From: Manihot esculenta
Taxonomy: Eukaryota > Streptophyta > Magnoliopsida > Malpighiales > Euphorbiaceae
Direction of reading: 5' to 3'
Assembly (NCBI RefSeq): GCF_001659605.2
Contig: NC_035176.2
Location: 22,730,847 to 22,794,846, forward strand
DNA length: 64,000 bases
The notes below the pieces were generated by a model, which saw only the letters and a program-made list of their open reading frames with translations, was not told the origin of the DNA and did not search any database. The position numbers and the translations under genes are program-made. Positions 10,905 through 23,086 of this stretch are shown here, one piece after another (position 1 is the stretch's first letter; each line of letters starts with the position of its first letter).

Positions 10905-12250
10905 ATCTCTCACTCGTACTAAAGTCAATCACTCATATGACTTATCACATAAGTATATATGCAATAATTATATTTCTACTGTAGTAGTGCCTTAGTAAGA
11001 GAATTTTCAAGATTTTCATTAGTAGAACTCGCTTTATCTCCACATCTTTCCTTTCAATGATCTCTCTAATCATTTGTAATTACCTAAGTACATACTTTGA
11101 TATTTAATGAGACTTGGGTTCCTTTGCTTATGCAATGATTCCATTGTTATCACAGTTCAATATAACTGGATCAACAATGTTAAGAATCATACCAAGTTCA
11201 AAAATGAACTTCTTGATCCAAAACCGTCTCCTTTGTTGACTAGGACACAAAAGTGTACTTTGCTTTTATTATGGAATCTGCAGTGGTCTCTAGTTCGGAA
11301 CCTTTCTAACTCATTGCTCCACCATTTAGAGTAAAATTGTAATCAGATTAAAATTTGTTATCATCAAAATTTGATTGAAAATTTGCATCCAAATGTCTAT
11401 GAACTTTTAGTTCATAGTCCCTTCAAGTAATATAGTTAGGAATCCTTTCTTGGATTCCTCCATGCTAAACTATTTTAGCACTTTGTCAATGTAAGTGAAT
11501 TTGGATAAACCAAGCAACCTTTTAGATATATCCCTATAAATTTAGCTGCTTCTCCCAAATTCTTCACGAAGAAATTCTTAGACAACTAAATCCTTACATA
11601 TTTGTAGTAATGAAATATCATTTCCTATTATTAATATGTCATCTATATATAAAATAGGAAATACAAATCCACTCCCACTAACCTTCTTTTATACACAAGA
11701 TTCATCCATACTTTTGACAAAATTAAATTATTTGACTGTTTCGTTAAAACGGATGTTCCAACTCCACAAAGTTTGTTGAAGTCCATAAATGGATTTTTGC
11801 AATTTGTATACTTTATTAGGAAATTTCTTGGATTTAAAAACTTCATATTGTATCATGTACACATCTTCAAGAAGATTCCCATTCAAGAATGTTGTTTTGA
11901 CATCCGTTTGCTAAAATTCATAATCATGGTATGCTCCTATTGCAAGTAAAATCCTTATAGATTTAAGCATAGCTATTGGTGAAAAGGTTTTATCAAAGTC
12001 AGTACCTTGTCTTTATTTGTAACTTTTACCAACTAGCCTGACTTTGTATATTTATACATTGCCTTCCATATCAGCTTTTTCTCTTAAAAACTCACTTGTA
12101 CCCAATGGATTTTATTCCTTCAAGTGCATCAACCAAAGTCCATACTTAGTTAGTATACATGGAATCCATTTCAAATTTCATTGCTTCAAGCCAATTTGAA
12201 GAATCAATGTCAGATATTAGTTCTTCATAGCTATTAGGCTTATCAGGTAT
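10905..12250 (-). pseudogene. pol: Copia reverse transcriptase and RNase H, decayed
   Basis: Minus-strand frames show RNase H pieces (VNKGDGFGSRSSFLNLV, then an NPSLIKYQSMYL segment) next to the LTR, and RT pieces further in (KNPFMDFNKLCGVGTSVL, near the usual YGLKQA motif; WTLVDALEGIKPIG). Many stops and frameshifts are present. The order matches Ty1/copia Pol, where integrase precedes RT. It aligns with the forward relic at 42168-44699. Confidence 0.82.
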
Positions 12251-12420
12251 GAGTGAAACATCCCTATGAGTCTCACAAGAAGGTTTAACCTTATTGGAGC
12301 ACGACTTGTCCTAACAGATATTTGCAGTAGTTTTTCAACTTGTGTATCTACAATAGACATTATAGTCTATGGTTCTTGTTCCATTTGGATGTCTGTTTGT
12401 GGTTCTTGAACTTCTTCAAG

Positions 12421-12557
12421 TTCTATCTGACTTCCACTGTGTCTTTCAAAATAAATGTTTTCTAAGTTCTATCTGACTCCCACTGTGTCTTTCAAAATAA
12501 ATGTTTTCTAAGTGCTATCTGACTCCCACTGTTTCTTTCAAAATAAATGTTTTCTAG
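12421..12557. repeat. 46-bp tandem repeat, three copies
   Basis: Units start at 12421, 12467 and 12513, each beginning TTCTATCTGAC or TGCTATCTGAC and ending in AAATGTTTTCTA. Copies differ by only a few bases. They lie in the integrase-RT hinge of the reverse copia; the forward copia copies have a single unit. Confidence 0.9.
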
Positions 12558-12699
12558 AAAGATAGCATGTTTTGAGATAAAAACCTTTTCTCAATGGGAT
12601 GACAGAAGTAATATTTAATAGATTCTTTTGAATATCCTACAAACTTACATTTATCTGACTTAGCTCCCAGCTTATCAAATACCAGACGCTTCATATAAG

Positions 12700-13440
12700 C
12701 ATCACATTCCCAAATATATGATAAGACCAACCTTTTGTTAGTTCACATCTCATATGAGATCTTATGAAAAAATTTTGGATGAAACTCTTATTAAGAAGGT
12801 CTATCGCGATTTGCAAGGCATTTTCCCAAAAGGACAAAGGCAAATCTGCAAAACTCATCATGGACCATTCCTTTCTAAAATCTCTATGTTGTGGTGTTCC
12901 AAGTGAAGTCTATTGTGAGCGAATCTCATTCTATGTTTGATAATCTCGAAACTCTTGACTCAAATATTTATCATCTCGATCATATCTAAGTAATTTAATG
13001 CTTTTGCCAGTCTGTTTTTCAACTTTAAATTTGAATTCTTTAAATTTTTCAAATGATTCAGATTTGTATTTCATTAAATACATATAACCATATCTAGTAT
13101 ATTCATCAATGTAATGAAATATGTGTACCCACCTATGACTTGGGTAGTCATTGGTCCACATACATCCGTATGTATAAGGCCCAAAGATTCCTGTGACTGT
13201 TCACATTTTTCTTTAAAAGGTGTTTTGATAATTTTACTCGTTAAACAAGTTTCACAAGTTCCATATGATTCATAATCAAATAGATCATGATATCCATTTT
13301 TATGTAATTTAGTGATTCTTGTTTCATTTATATGACCAAGTTTACAATCACAAAATTGAGATGGAAGCTGATTATCTAATTTGAGTCTCTTGTATATTAA
13401 GAATAAGCTTTTCAGAAGAAACAATATGTAGACCATCTAT
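12700..13440 (-). pseudogene. pol: Copia integrase, decayed
   Basis: The minus strand encodes the GAG-pre-integrase/zinc region (CKLGHINETRITKLHKNGYH and CETCL), then the integrase core: HTDVCGPM with the first Asp, FITLMN, and the segment GYMYLMKYKSESFEKFKEF followed by the second Asp region (LLRYDRDDKYLSQEF). Two overlapping frames at 12931-13161 and 13074-13436 reveal a frameshift. Typical Ty1/copia order and motifs, but not functional. Confidence 0.87.
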
Positions 13441-13609
13441 ATAAATTTCAATTCCATAAGAAGCTCCTTTATTATAAAAAAAAAAATATTTTTCTCGATA
13501 ATAAACTTGAATCCATTATTCAAGGCTAAAAAAATAAAACTGAAATAATGTTTCTATAAAGTGTTAGAATATAATAACAATTATTCAATTCTAATACTAA
13601 GTTAAGGTA

Positions 13610-13954
13610 AAGGTAGATAATAAGTTCCTACAGTTAATGCAACAACTCTTACTCCATTTGCACTAGTAGGTCCACCTCTCCTCTCTTCAATCATAAATAT
13701 ACTTGAAGCTCAAGACTTATGTTAGTTAACATCACACTTATAGCTTGCACATCATCATCAATATAATGATCGTACTTATCCTTAATATCATCACTAGTAT
13801 TCTCATCAGGAACATCAGGTATGTCTTGATCGAGAACATATAATCTCTTTTCTTACTTAAGAATAATGTTCAAATTGCGATACCAGTCTAAGAAGTTCGA
13901 TTTAGTTAGTTTTTTAGTATCAAGTATACTACGCAGTAATAGATAATTACTCAT
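13610..13954 (-). pseudogene. gag: Copia gag fragment
   Basis: From an ATG at 13954 the minus strand reads MSNYLLLRSILDTKKLTKSN, then FLDWYRNLNIILK, the start of a plant copia Gag, and later KYDHYIDDDVQAISVMLT. A stop follows NIILK, and much of Gag and the protease is deleted before integrase. The matching start in the forward relic lies at 41578. Confidence 0.8.
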
Positions 13955-13999
13955 TGTGAAATTAGATTCTATTCATGTAGAGATATTTAATTATTAGTC

Positions 14000-16150
14000 T
14001 CATGTATTTTTCTAATTATTAGATATATTCTTTAATTTTTAATTAGTCTCCCACTATTTTATTCAAATTAATAGCACTATCTATTAATTCGGAAAATCCA
14101 AAGGTAAATCTCCTAATATGCTAGAATCCCATTTAATTTAAATAACTTTGTATTTGTCCAACAAATTATTATAAATTAAATTAGATAGATAATATAATTT
14201 ATTAATCATATCTCTATGTGACTCCTAAATAAGTTAGGTGACCACTGTTTATCTTTATCATATCTTATATGTTATACCTAACTCTTATCATATACTAACT
14301 CTTATCATATACTTACACTTACATAATCATGGATTTACCCATTCAAATCAAGTAATTTAGTTAAGTAGAATCATTATTCAGACATACTAAATATTTTATA
14401 ACACTAAACATACACTCCTAACATATCATTCTAAGTGGATAATTATGGACATATTAAAAACAATTCTCTTGAGCCTTTACTTGATGATTTAAAAAAACAT
14501 AGATAACAGCTTCTTTGATTTTTAGAGGTCAAAAGAGCTACTCCAATGCACCATGTAATTTTTAACGTTTTGAATTTATAAAAAATTTCTACCTATATAT
14601 TTTAATTACATAACAATAATATAATCAAAAAAAGAAATTTTGAATTACATTCAAGAAAAGATAGATGACAAGAGAATTTAACAACTCAAAACAATAAGGA
14701 AAGACAGGACACGCAAATCCTATTTAAAAATTATCAAAATGATCCAATCATTCATCCATACCTATTAGACTTTTCAAAATTTATCCATAACCATTAGACT
14801 TTTCAAAATTTGTCCATAACCATCCATCATGGAAATAAATTGTATTCATGCATATAAATTAATCATTATTTTATTTTATATTTATTATTGATTTTGTGTG
14901 CTAAAATTAAAAATTAAATAATTTAATATTTTAATTTCAGTGTCAACAAAAAATAATTCATAAATAAAAAATTTTATTCAAATTCCTAACCATATTAAAA
15001 AATTAATTTTAAAAGTAAATTATAAAATTAAATTTAATGTCATTAATTTTTAAAATTAATTTAATAAATAAAACGATTTTATTCATGTTTCTAATCAAAT
15101 TAAAAAATACACTAAAATTAATTTTTAATTACTATCAAAAATATTTAAATGACCTCAAATTTATAAAAACTATTTTAAATTAAATAGCCATTTAATTATA
15201 GATTGAAAATAATTTTTAAATTTATTTTATGCCCAAAAAGGACTAATTTGAATTTTTTCAAAAAATGTAGGGAACAAATCGTAATTTGGCTTGCAACTTC
15301 ATCTTCTTCCTCAGAAGACCCCTAGCCGCCGCACACCTCTCCCTGCACAGTCGAATATACAACCGTCGACCAGTCCAGCCATCAGCGCCACCAGCACGGT
15401 ACGCCGACTGCACAACTCTTGCGCTTCCACTGGCCAGCCTATAGCGACGAGATCGTCGGCGTTGAGGTGCCCTCTCCCGTGACAGATTCACGAGAACAAG
15501 AAAAATGAGACACCACCAACGCGCGATGGCCCTGTGCATGGCGGCCACGCCATCTGCAGCTTCGCAGTCCGCCATCGCTCAACATGTGCACGAGGCGAAA
15601 GCGACGGTGGCCGTCGACTCGCGAGGGGATCTCGAACCGAGACTTTCTCGGCCTTCTTCGTCGATGAGAGTCGAGAAGGAGAACGATTTCTCCTCTCGGT
15701 TCCACCGGCGACGAGAAGTAAAGCCCAGACACGGCGCGCATCGACCAAGTCACACCACCGGGATGGCCTGTCGCTTTCCTATTCATGGCGATCTGCAGAA
15801 CAAGCCCGATCACGATCTCTTCCACGACCATCGTGTCTCGGCCGTGTCGTTTGTCTCCTGAGCAGCGATAACCAGGCGTCGGCGGTGCGCGCCCGCCTTC
15901 AGCCAACATCGGCCGTGGCTTAGGTGGCATTTGGGTGGAGCTGTTGTCTTCTTCATGAACACAACTTCAATTTTTTTTATTATTATTATTTTAACAATTA
16001 AAACATAAAACAACAAATCAAAACAATTTTGATTTCAAATCTCAAAATTTTAAAGAACACCGACTTTTATTTAACACACAAAATTTAATTATTAATCAAA
16101 TAATAAATATAATTCTTCATTAGACTTTAATAGTTAAACGGAGCTGTGAT
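14000..16150 (-). repeat. Inverted-repeat arm 1: copia LTR/leader DNA
   Basis: The reverse complement aligns along nearly its whole length with 17160-19072. Shared landmarks are the TGATTTGAATGGG(C)AAATCCATGAT leader segment, the TTTTGACCTCTAAA block, the AT-rich LTR-like tract and a GC-rich core (15300-15930). It lies upstream of the reverse copia gag, so it is that element's 5' leader and part of its 5' LTR. Confidence 0.78.
15300..15930. other. GC-rich core in inverted-repeat arm 1
   Basis: About 630 bp rich in CpG inside strongly AT-rich DNA. Long open frames occur on both strands (for example 15439-15930 minus, 15505-15861 plus), but none resembles a protein I know. On the minus strand it ends in a block with GGCGGCTAGGGGTCTTCTGAG that is shared with 17660-17710 and 59690-59720, so it belongs to the repeated copia LTR/leader. 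The rest of the core differs from the other copies. Confidence 0.6.
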
Positions 16151-17160
16151 ACTATCGTTATATTTTTATCAAATTTAAAAAATAAAAAAATAAAATTTTT
16201 TATAAACATGAATATAAATTTTTTTATAAATATAGATTATATTTAAATGATGATGAAAGTAATAATATAAAAAAGAAAATAAATATTTTTATTTTTATTA
16301 TAATAAAATATAAAATTATTTATTGTAGTTGAATTATCACAAATCTATTCAATCTCTAATGATATTTTTATAGTATAACAATCGAAAAAATTTAAAACAT
16401 ATCTATGAAATTATAAAAGAAAAAGATTTTAAACGTTAACTCTTTTTGTTTTTCTATAAAGTTTAGAAGTTATCGAAAAATTTCTTAACCTTTATATAAT
16501 ACTTTTTTATATGATTTTAATAAAATAATATTTATTTATTGATTTATTAAATAAATAAGTTATCATTATAATTCAAAATATTAATAAATAATTTATATAA
16601 ATCTTAAATAATTTTAATTAAATTTCTATTTAATTAATTATATTAAAATTATAATTCTTTTAAATTATAATTTTATTTTAATGTTAATATTTTAATATCA
16701 ATTTATATGTAATTAAATTCTATTATTTAATTAATTATATAAAATTTTAATTAAAATTATTTTATATAATCAATTTATTAAATTATAAACTATAATTATA
16801 ATTTATTTATTTAATTAATTAATTAAATATATAAAAGTTATTATATTTAAATCCTTAGAATTTCAGTATAAAACAGAGATAAACTTTTAAAAATATCTAG
16901 AATTTATAAGAAAAGGTCTCTCCTATTTAAATCTCTAGAATAGTTTTAGGATTTTTGAATTGTGTGGACATATTTGGAGGTTGGGCGTGTGTTTTTGATT
17001 TATGACAATTTAACCAAAATGACAATTTCATATTTTTATTGAAAAAAAATAAAAATTATTTATATTTCATCTGATATTATTGTTTTCTTTCTTTTTTATT
17101 TCTTTAATTATGATCTACATAGGTTAAAATTTTATTTTTTTATTTATTTTATTGTATTAA
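16150..17160. other. AT-rich spacer of the inverted repeat
   Basis: Very AT-rich DNA with runs such as TTAATTAATTAATTAAA. The part from about 16600 aligns with 45740-46160 of the forward copia LTR; the left part is unassigned. No open frame of interest. Confidence 0.6.
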
Positions 17161-19072
17161 ATTCGATTGAAAATTCAACAATAATATTATAGTGAGTTAA
17201 TTTATACAATTAAAGTGTGATAAATAATTACATTTATTATTGAATTAATTGTATTAAATTTTGTGTACTAATAAAATTTAGTATTCTTCAAAAATATTTT
17301 GAGATTTATTGTTGTGAAATTATTTTTATTTAGAAATTAAAATAGTTTAATTTTTTATTAAATCAATTTTAATAAAAATAAAAATAAAAGGAAAATTAAA
17401 AGCAGGATTCACGATGACCGGCCAACTGTTCTGCGTGTGGGCCGTCGGGGGCTTCGAGGCTGAGATGCATCTCGCCTCCTCGTGATTTATGCAAATCGCG
17501 AGCTTGTCGGTGCTGTTTAATCGCCCGGTGGATGCCAAATGGTTGCGTGATCTTCTAGGCGACGAGCTCGACGGCGATGAATCGATGGACCGGTAGACGC
17601 ACAATAGTTGCGCACCAGGCTAGCTAGGGTTGAAGCTGGTTAACGACGGGCGGGCTGCTGCTTAAGGTGTGACGGCTAGGGCTTCTTTCTAAGGAAGAAG
17701 ATGAGACTCTTGGCTACCTTACAGTTTGGTCCCTGCATTTTTTAAATTTCTCAAACTGGTCCTTTTATGGCTGAAAATTAAAAATAAAAAATTTTCGGTC
17801 TGGCTATTTAATTTAAAATAGTTTTTATTAATCTGATCCATTGAAATATTTTGACAATAATTAAAATTAATTTTAATGTATTTTTTAATTAATTAGAAAT
17901 ATGAATAAAATTATTTTATCTATTAAATTAATTTTAGAAATTAATGACATTAAATTTAATTTTATAATTCGCCGTTAAAATTAATTTTTTAATATTATTA
18001 AAGATTTGAATAAAATTATTTTATTCATAAACTATTTTTATTGACACTAAAATTAAAATATTAAATTTTTTAATTTTTTAATTTTATCACACAAATCAAA
18101 TAATAAATATAATATAAAAATAATGATTAATTTTATGTACATTTAATATGATTTATTTATAAGACGGATGATTATGAATAAATTTTGAAAAATTTAATAT
18201 ATATAGATGAATGATTGGATTATTTTGGTAATTTTTAAATAGATGTCACATATTTTGTCTTTTCTTCTCATTCTGGGTTATAAAATTATGAACTCATCTA
18301 ACTCTCATTGAATGTAATTCAAGTTTCTTTTTCAAGTTATCTAAATTTTTATGTAATTATAATGTATAAATAAGATTAATTTGATAAAATCAAGAAAAAA
18401 AATAAAGAAAAATTATATGGAGTATTGGACGTGATGCATTGATGAATTCCTTTTGACTTCTAAAGATAAAAAAAAGCTGCCACCTATATTTTTAAATAAT
18501 CAAGCTCCCTTCATGACTCAAGGGAATTGTTTTTAAAATATCCATAATCATTCAATTAAAATGGCATGTTAGGGGTGTATATTTATATATATGTGATATA
18601 TATGCAATACAATCACAATGCCTATGAATGAGATCTTAATAGAAATCTTAGAATTAAAATCTCTAATTAAAATTTTAAGTTTATGTGAAGAACATGATGA
18701 CTTACTACCCATTGTTAGAGTATAAAATTAAAATTTGATTTTTATTAACTTGTTAGGTAAATCCAAAATTTAATTGTACCCGAATATGTTTAATGCTATA
18801 AAATATTTGATATTTCTGAATAATACTTCTACTCAACTAAATTGCTTGATTTGGATGGGCAAATCCATGATCATGTAAGTTTAGAGTAAGAGTTATCATA
18901 ACATATATCATATGATAAAGACAAAGGGTTGTCACCTAACTGATTTAGGAGTCATATAGAGATGTGTTATTAATAAATTATGTTATCTACCTAAATTAAT
19001 TTATAATAATTTGTTAGTCAAACTCAATGTTATTTAAATTAAATGAGATCCTAGCCTACTAGAAAATCTACC
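17160..19072 (+). repeat. Inverted-repeat arm 2: copia LTR/leader DNA, forward
   Basis: Head-to-head with arm 1. It contains the LTR tail (17160-17400, matching 48400-48600), a GC-rich core (17400-17700, matching 48900-49044 plus 59605-59740), the AT-rich leader, and at 18795-19072 the leader block repeated at 41165-41430. It stops at 19072, where element III sequence begins, so the copia gag expected next is missing here. Confidence 0.8.
17400..17700. other. GC-rich core in arm 2
   Basis: About 300 bp of GC-rich sequence including GGGGGCTTCGAGGC, AAATCGCGAGCTTGTC and CTTCTAGGCGACGAGCTCGAC. These blocks recur in the copy split by Reina element B (48915-49044 and 59605-59730). An 85-codon minus-strand frame looks incidental. 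Confidence 0.65.
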
Positions 19073-19350
19073 TCTCCCATACCTTCCTCTGACATACTCA
19101 TCCCCAAACTGACATCCCTCCTCTGGTCCACATCCATGTCATCTCCCACGTCTTCTGACATTCCTCCCTGAACTGTTCCTCGTACTGACCTGCTTCTACC
19201 CAGATCCAGAGACCTTCTAGGGTCTCTCACTGCTCTTTCCCTGTTAGACCTGCTAGACATTGCCCTAAGCAATGTTGGAGGACGGGCGCTCATGCCCTCA
19301 TCCTCAGGTGGCACTCCAGTCAATCTTGCAGATCGACGGGTTCCTCTCAT
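19073..19350 (-). pseudogene. gag: Truncated second gag start of element III
   Basis: From an ATG at 19350 the minus strand reads MRGTRRSARLTGVPPEDEG and continues collinear with the intact gag at 36971, with only a few differences, until GMGE; it then runs into copia leader DNA at 19072. Only about 92 codons survive. The junction CTACC/TCTCCCAT shows little homology, pointing to end joining or illegitimate recombination. Confidence 0.88.
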
Positions 19351-19603
19351 CCTGTTTTCTGAAAAACCACGCATAGCACAAACATCAGCATCATATGGTT
19401 CATGTGGGCACACATGAACCCGCATCACATACATCGCATACATAACATATCATTTATGCACATGTATATAATCATGGCATATCACATTATCATGTAAGAC
19501 AGGACTCCACATCCTATCCTAGTGGACATGACTTTTCCTATTGTGCTTGACCTGCTATAACATCTATGAGCCCGACACTCTAGGTCCGACCATATGAACC
19601 TAG

Positions 19604-19616
19604 GGCTCTGATACCA
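19604..19616 (-). other. Second primer binding site of element III
   Basis: Minus strand TGGTATCAGAGCC, complementary to the 3' end of initiator tRNA-Met, three bases from the LTR end. Its presence outside the 3' LTR is what reveals the tandem structure. Confidence 0.85.
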
Positions 19617-20261
19617 CTCTGTAACGCCCCGGAAATCCGGACCGTTACCGGCGCTAGGATCCAGATCGGCATAAGGCCGCCGGGAACCGTAGCAAGCCTG
19701 ACATAACCTGTAATCCTGTTTAATCCCATACATGATCAACAATACTCATAAACCTGTAAACATTCTCATATAACAACCAAGCTCAACCTGTACATAAACA
19801 TAAACATATCATAAACCTCCACTGGAGCCCTCATCAAATGCTCCAATGGGGTATCTCATCATACATAAGCTTGGTTGAAACATAACCTCATATCTCATAT
19901 CATAAAGACCATGTACATACAAGTGGGATTAACAATCTGTATCGGTCAAGCACAACTCTATCCTCAATATTCAAATTACATAACATAACTTAAAACACTT
20001 TTACATTACATCATAACACAATTGTCATGTCCACAATCTAACTATTACATAAACATAGCTTCCATACTCTGGCTAACCTCCTGATCTACCCTGTACCTGC
20101 ACATCTGGGGTGAGGGGAGAGGGGTGAGCTACAAAGCCCAGTGAGCAGAATAGAGAAAACATATATTAAAATATTTCATGCTTCCATGAAATGCAACACA
20201 TCACAAACATATCACATAAGGATGGCATTGTCACCTATAGTCCTCAACATGGTCCAATCGT

Positions 20262-20403
20262 GCCAGGGGCGTAGAATGGGCCTCACTGGTCTTTCTCTTA
20301 CATACATAACATAACATAACATTCCAATATGCCAGGGGCGTAGAATGGGCCTCACTGGTCTTTCTCTTAACATAGTCCAGGGGCGTAGAATGGGCCTCAC
20401 TGG
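20262..20403 (-). repeat. Hairpin minisatellite in element III LTR
   Basis: Three units with core GGGGCGTAGAATGGGCCTCA, each preceded by CCA and followed by CTGG. This is the counterpart of the element I array at 7225-7375, with a different core. Confidence 0.75.
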
Positions 20404-21526
20404 CAATCCATACCGTATCCTCATCATATCATATCATAGGAGGATTAGAGGATCATCCAATAGCCAATCCGCATCCACATCATATTATGCAATGCAACAT
20501 ATTCGTGATTACTAATGCAAACACCCTATAATATCACATGGCATATATGATGCATGAACATGCTCAAAAAGTTATATTTCATTTATTTAAAAACTTAAGG
20601 TTTATTCCACTCACCTCTGGCTGAAGCTCTACAGACTCTGAAGTAGCTATCTCACTGCTGGGGTCCTATGTTCCTCGGGTCCGAACCTACACAGGTGGAC
20701 ACCAATGAGGGACCAAACATACATAAACATAACTCTAATCTACTCCCCAAAAACCCCCTAAAACATCATGAAATAATCATGGAAACACATGCATGAAATG
20801 GCTGGACAGGGCACTTTCGGCGGCAGGTTCGGCGGCCGAAAGTCCCTCCAGAGCCGAAAGTCAGGCACTTTCGGCGGCACCTTTGGCGGCCGAAAGTCCC
20901 AGACAGAGACGAAAGTCTCTTTTCGGGGGCAACTTCGGCAGCCGAATGCTGCCTCCACAAAGGGGGTTCGGCGGCCGAAAGTTACTTCGGCGGCCGAACC
21001 TGAGCTTCTCCCGAAGGGCAGAAACTCAGCTCCTCTATGCACATTTCGCCTCCCAAGCTCAAATCATGCAAAAACTAGTTCTAAAACATGCATACTCATC
21101 CTACATCACACCTAGGGGTATCAAACTATCATATACCCCAACTACAACACTTCAAACACACAAAAACCAACATACATTGTTCAAAATCATAACATAAACC
21201 CAAATATTCAAATAACCCTAACATGCATTTCTATCCCATAAATCTTGCATAAAACTTAGTTAAAACACATAAGGAGATTAAGATCGGCTCTTACCTCTTG
21301 AAGATCGAGAGAGAGACGACCTAAACTCGGAGATCCAAGCAAATGGGCTCCTGGGTCTCCCAAGCTCCAAAACTTTGCTCAAAAGCTCAAATCTTCAAAA
21401 TAAAGTGAAAACAAGTGAAAACCTTGAGAGATTTAGAGGAAAAACATCAAAGATGGGTGAGGGGGCGGTGGAGACTCACCTTGGCCGAAAATGGGGAAAA
21501 AGCTCGCCCGTTTTCGGCTAAGGGAC

Positions 21527-21535
21527 CCTTTTATA
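21527..21535 (-). promoter_or_regulatory. TATA box of element III LTR
   Basis: Minus strand TATAAAAGG after the conserved GGCCAACCAC-like block, next to the upstream palindrome cluster. Confidence 0.75.
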
Positions 21536-21890
21536 GTGGTTGGCCAGACCACGTTCGGGGGCCGAATGTGCCTCCGCATCCATGCAATGTTCGGCGGCCG
21601 AACATGAGGTTCGGCGGCCGAACCTGCACTTTCCTCACTCAGGCTTTCGGGGGCCTAACGTGCCTCCAAAACGCATGCATGTTCGGCGGCCGAACTTGAC
21701 TTTCGGCGGCCGAACCTGGGTTTTCCTCCAAAGACTTTTCATGCAAAAACTCATTTAATTTCATACTTAAAATCGTAAAACACATTAAAACATTTCATAA
21801 AACATGGTTTTACCCTACTAGAGGCTTTCGACATCCGAGATTCCATCGGACGGTAGGAATTCCGATACCGGAGTCTAGCCGGGTATTACA

Positions 21891-21927
21891 TTCTCCCCCC
21901 CTTAAGAACATTCGTCCCCGAATGTTC
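21891..21927 (-). promoter_or_regulatory. Polypurine tract and hairpin of element III
   Basis: Minus strand: a perfect GAACATTCG/CGAATGTTC hairpin (21906-21927), then AAGGGGGGGAGAA abutting the LTR. Confidence 0.85.
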
Positions 21928-22000
21928 CTCAACTAACACATGCATAGCATACATCATAACATACATCATAACATACATACAAACACAAAGAGATCTAACC

Positions 22001-23086
22001 TTAAAAGAGATGAGGATATTGCTGGAGCATGGACTCCCGTGTCTCCCAAGTACATTCTTCCAAATTGTGGTGGTTCCAAAGGACTTTCACCATCGGGATT
22101 TTCTTGTTTCTCAGCTTCCTAATCTGGGTGTCTATGATCCGTACTGGCTGCTCAACATAGGTGAGATCCTCTTGGATCTCCACATCAGGCTCACTAAGAA
22201 CCTTGCCCGGATCTGACACGAACTTTCTCAACATAGAAACATGGAAAACCGGATGGATTCTCTCCATTGAAGCAGGCAAATCTAGCTTGTATGATACGTT
22301 TCCAATCTTTTGCAAGATTTCAAAGGGTCCAATGTATCGTGGGGCTAGTTTACCTTTCTTCCCGAAGCGAACCACTCCTTTCATTGGAGACACCTTGAGC
22401 AATACCAGATCCCCTTCCTGGAACTCTACTTGCCTTCTGCGGAGGTCTGCATAACTCTTCTGCCTGCTTGTAGCAGTTTTGATTCTCTCTCTGATGATGG
22501 GTACCACCCTGCTGGTGATCTCTACAAGCTCCGGCCCTGCCAAAGCTTTCTCTCCTACTTCTTCCCAACAGACGGGTGATCTGCACTTCCTCCCATACAA
22601 AGCTTCATATGGAGCCATCCCGATGCTAGCATGATGGCTGTTATTGTAGGCAAACTCCACCAAAGGTAGATGCTGCCTCCAAGAACCGCCAAAGTCCAGC
22701 ACACACATTCTGAGCATATCCTCGATAGTCTGGATAGTCCTTTCGGACTGTCCGTCCGTCTGGGGGTGGAAGGCAGTGCTGAAATCCAACCTGGTACCCA
22801 TGGCATCCTGCAGACTCCGCCAAAACCTGGAGGTGAACTGGGGTCCTCTATCTGACACTATTGAAACAGGGACCCCATGCAACCTGACCACTTCATCCAC
22901 ATAGATCTGCGCTAACTTATCCACAGAGTAGTTGCTCCTAACAGGGATGAAGTGAGCAGATTTAGTGAGTCTGTCCACAATCACCCATATGGAGTCTAAT
23001 CTGTTGGACGTTGCCGGTAACCCCACTACAAAATCCATAGCTATATTCTCCCATTTCCACTCTGGGATAGGTAGCGGGTTAAGCAT
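22001..23086 (-). pseudogene. pol: Element III integrase core and chromodomain
   Basis: 361 codons on the minus strand. Integrase core with [15 protein letters not shown] and [11 protein letters not shown] (the DDE triad), then the [16 protein letters not shown] segment and the chromodomain ending in [15 protein letters not shown]. The frame is open to its natural stop but is separated from the upstream RT/RNase H frame by a 19-bp duplication, so the called Met at 23086 is an internal codon of the original polyprotein, not a start. Confidence 0.88.

Larger units (their letters stand above)
19620..21890 (-). repeat. Middle/3' LTR of element III
   Basis: 2271 bp; on the plus strand it runs from TGTAACGCCCC to CCGGGTATTACA. 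It has PPT on one side and a primer binding site on the other. Palindrome arrays lie at about 20810-21000 and 21590-21720; the splice-donor-like site is at 21288-21300. Confidence 0.92.

Noticed and set aside
15439..15930. 163-codon minus-strand frame and plus-strand partners in a GC-rich block
   Set aside because: High GC alone lowers stop frequency. No recognised domain, frames on both strands, and not conserved in the other copies of the repeat.
20789..21197. Overlapping open frames on both strands in LTRs, rich in Ser-Ala-Glu-Ser and Gly-Gly-Arg repeats
   Set aside because: They are translations of the TTCGGCCGCCGAA palindrome arrays and recur in every LTR in both strands; no domain, and frames change with each small indel.
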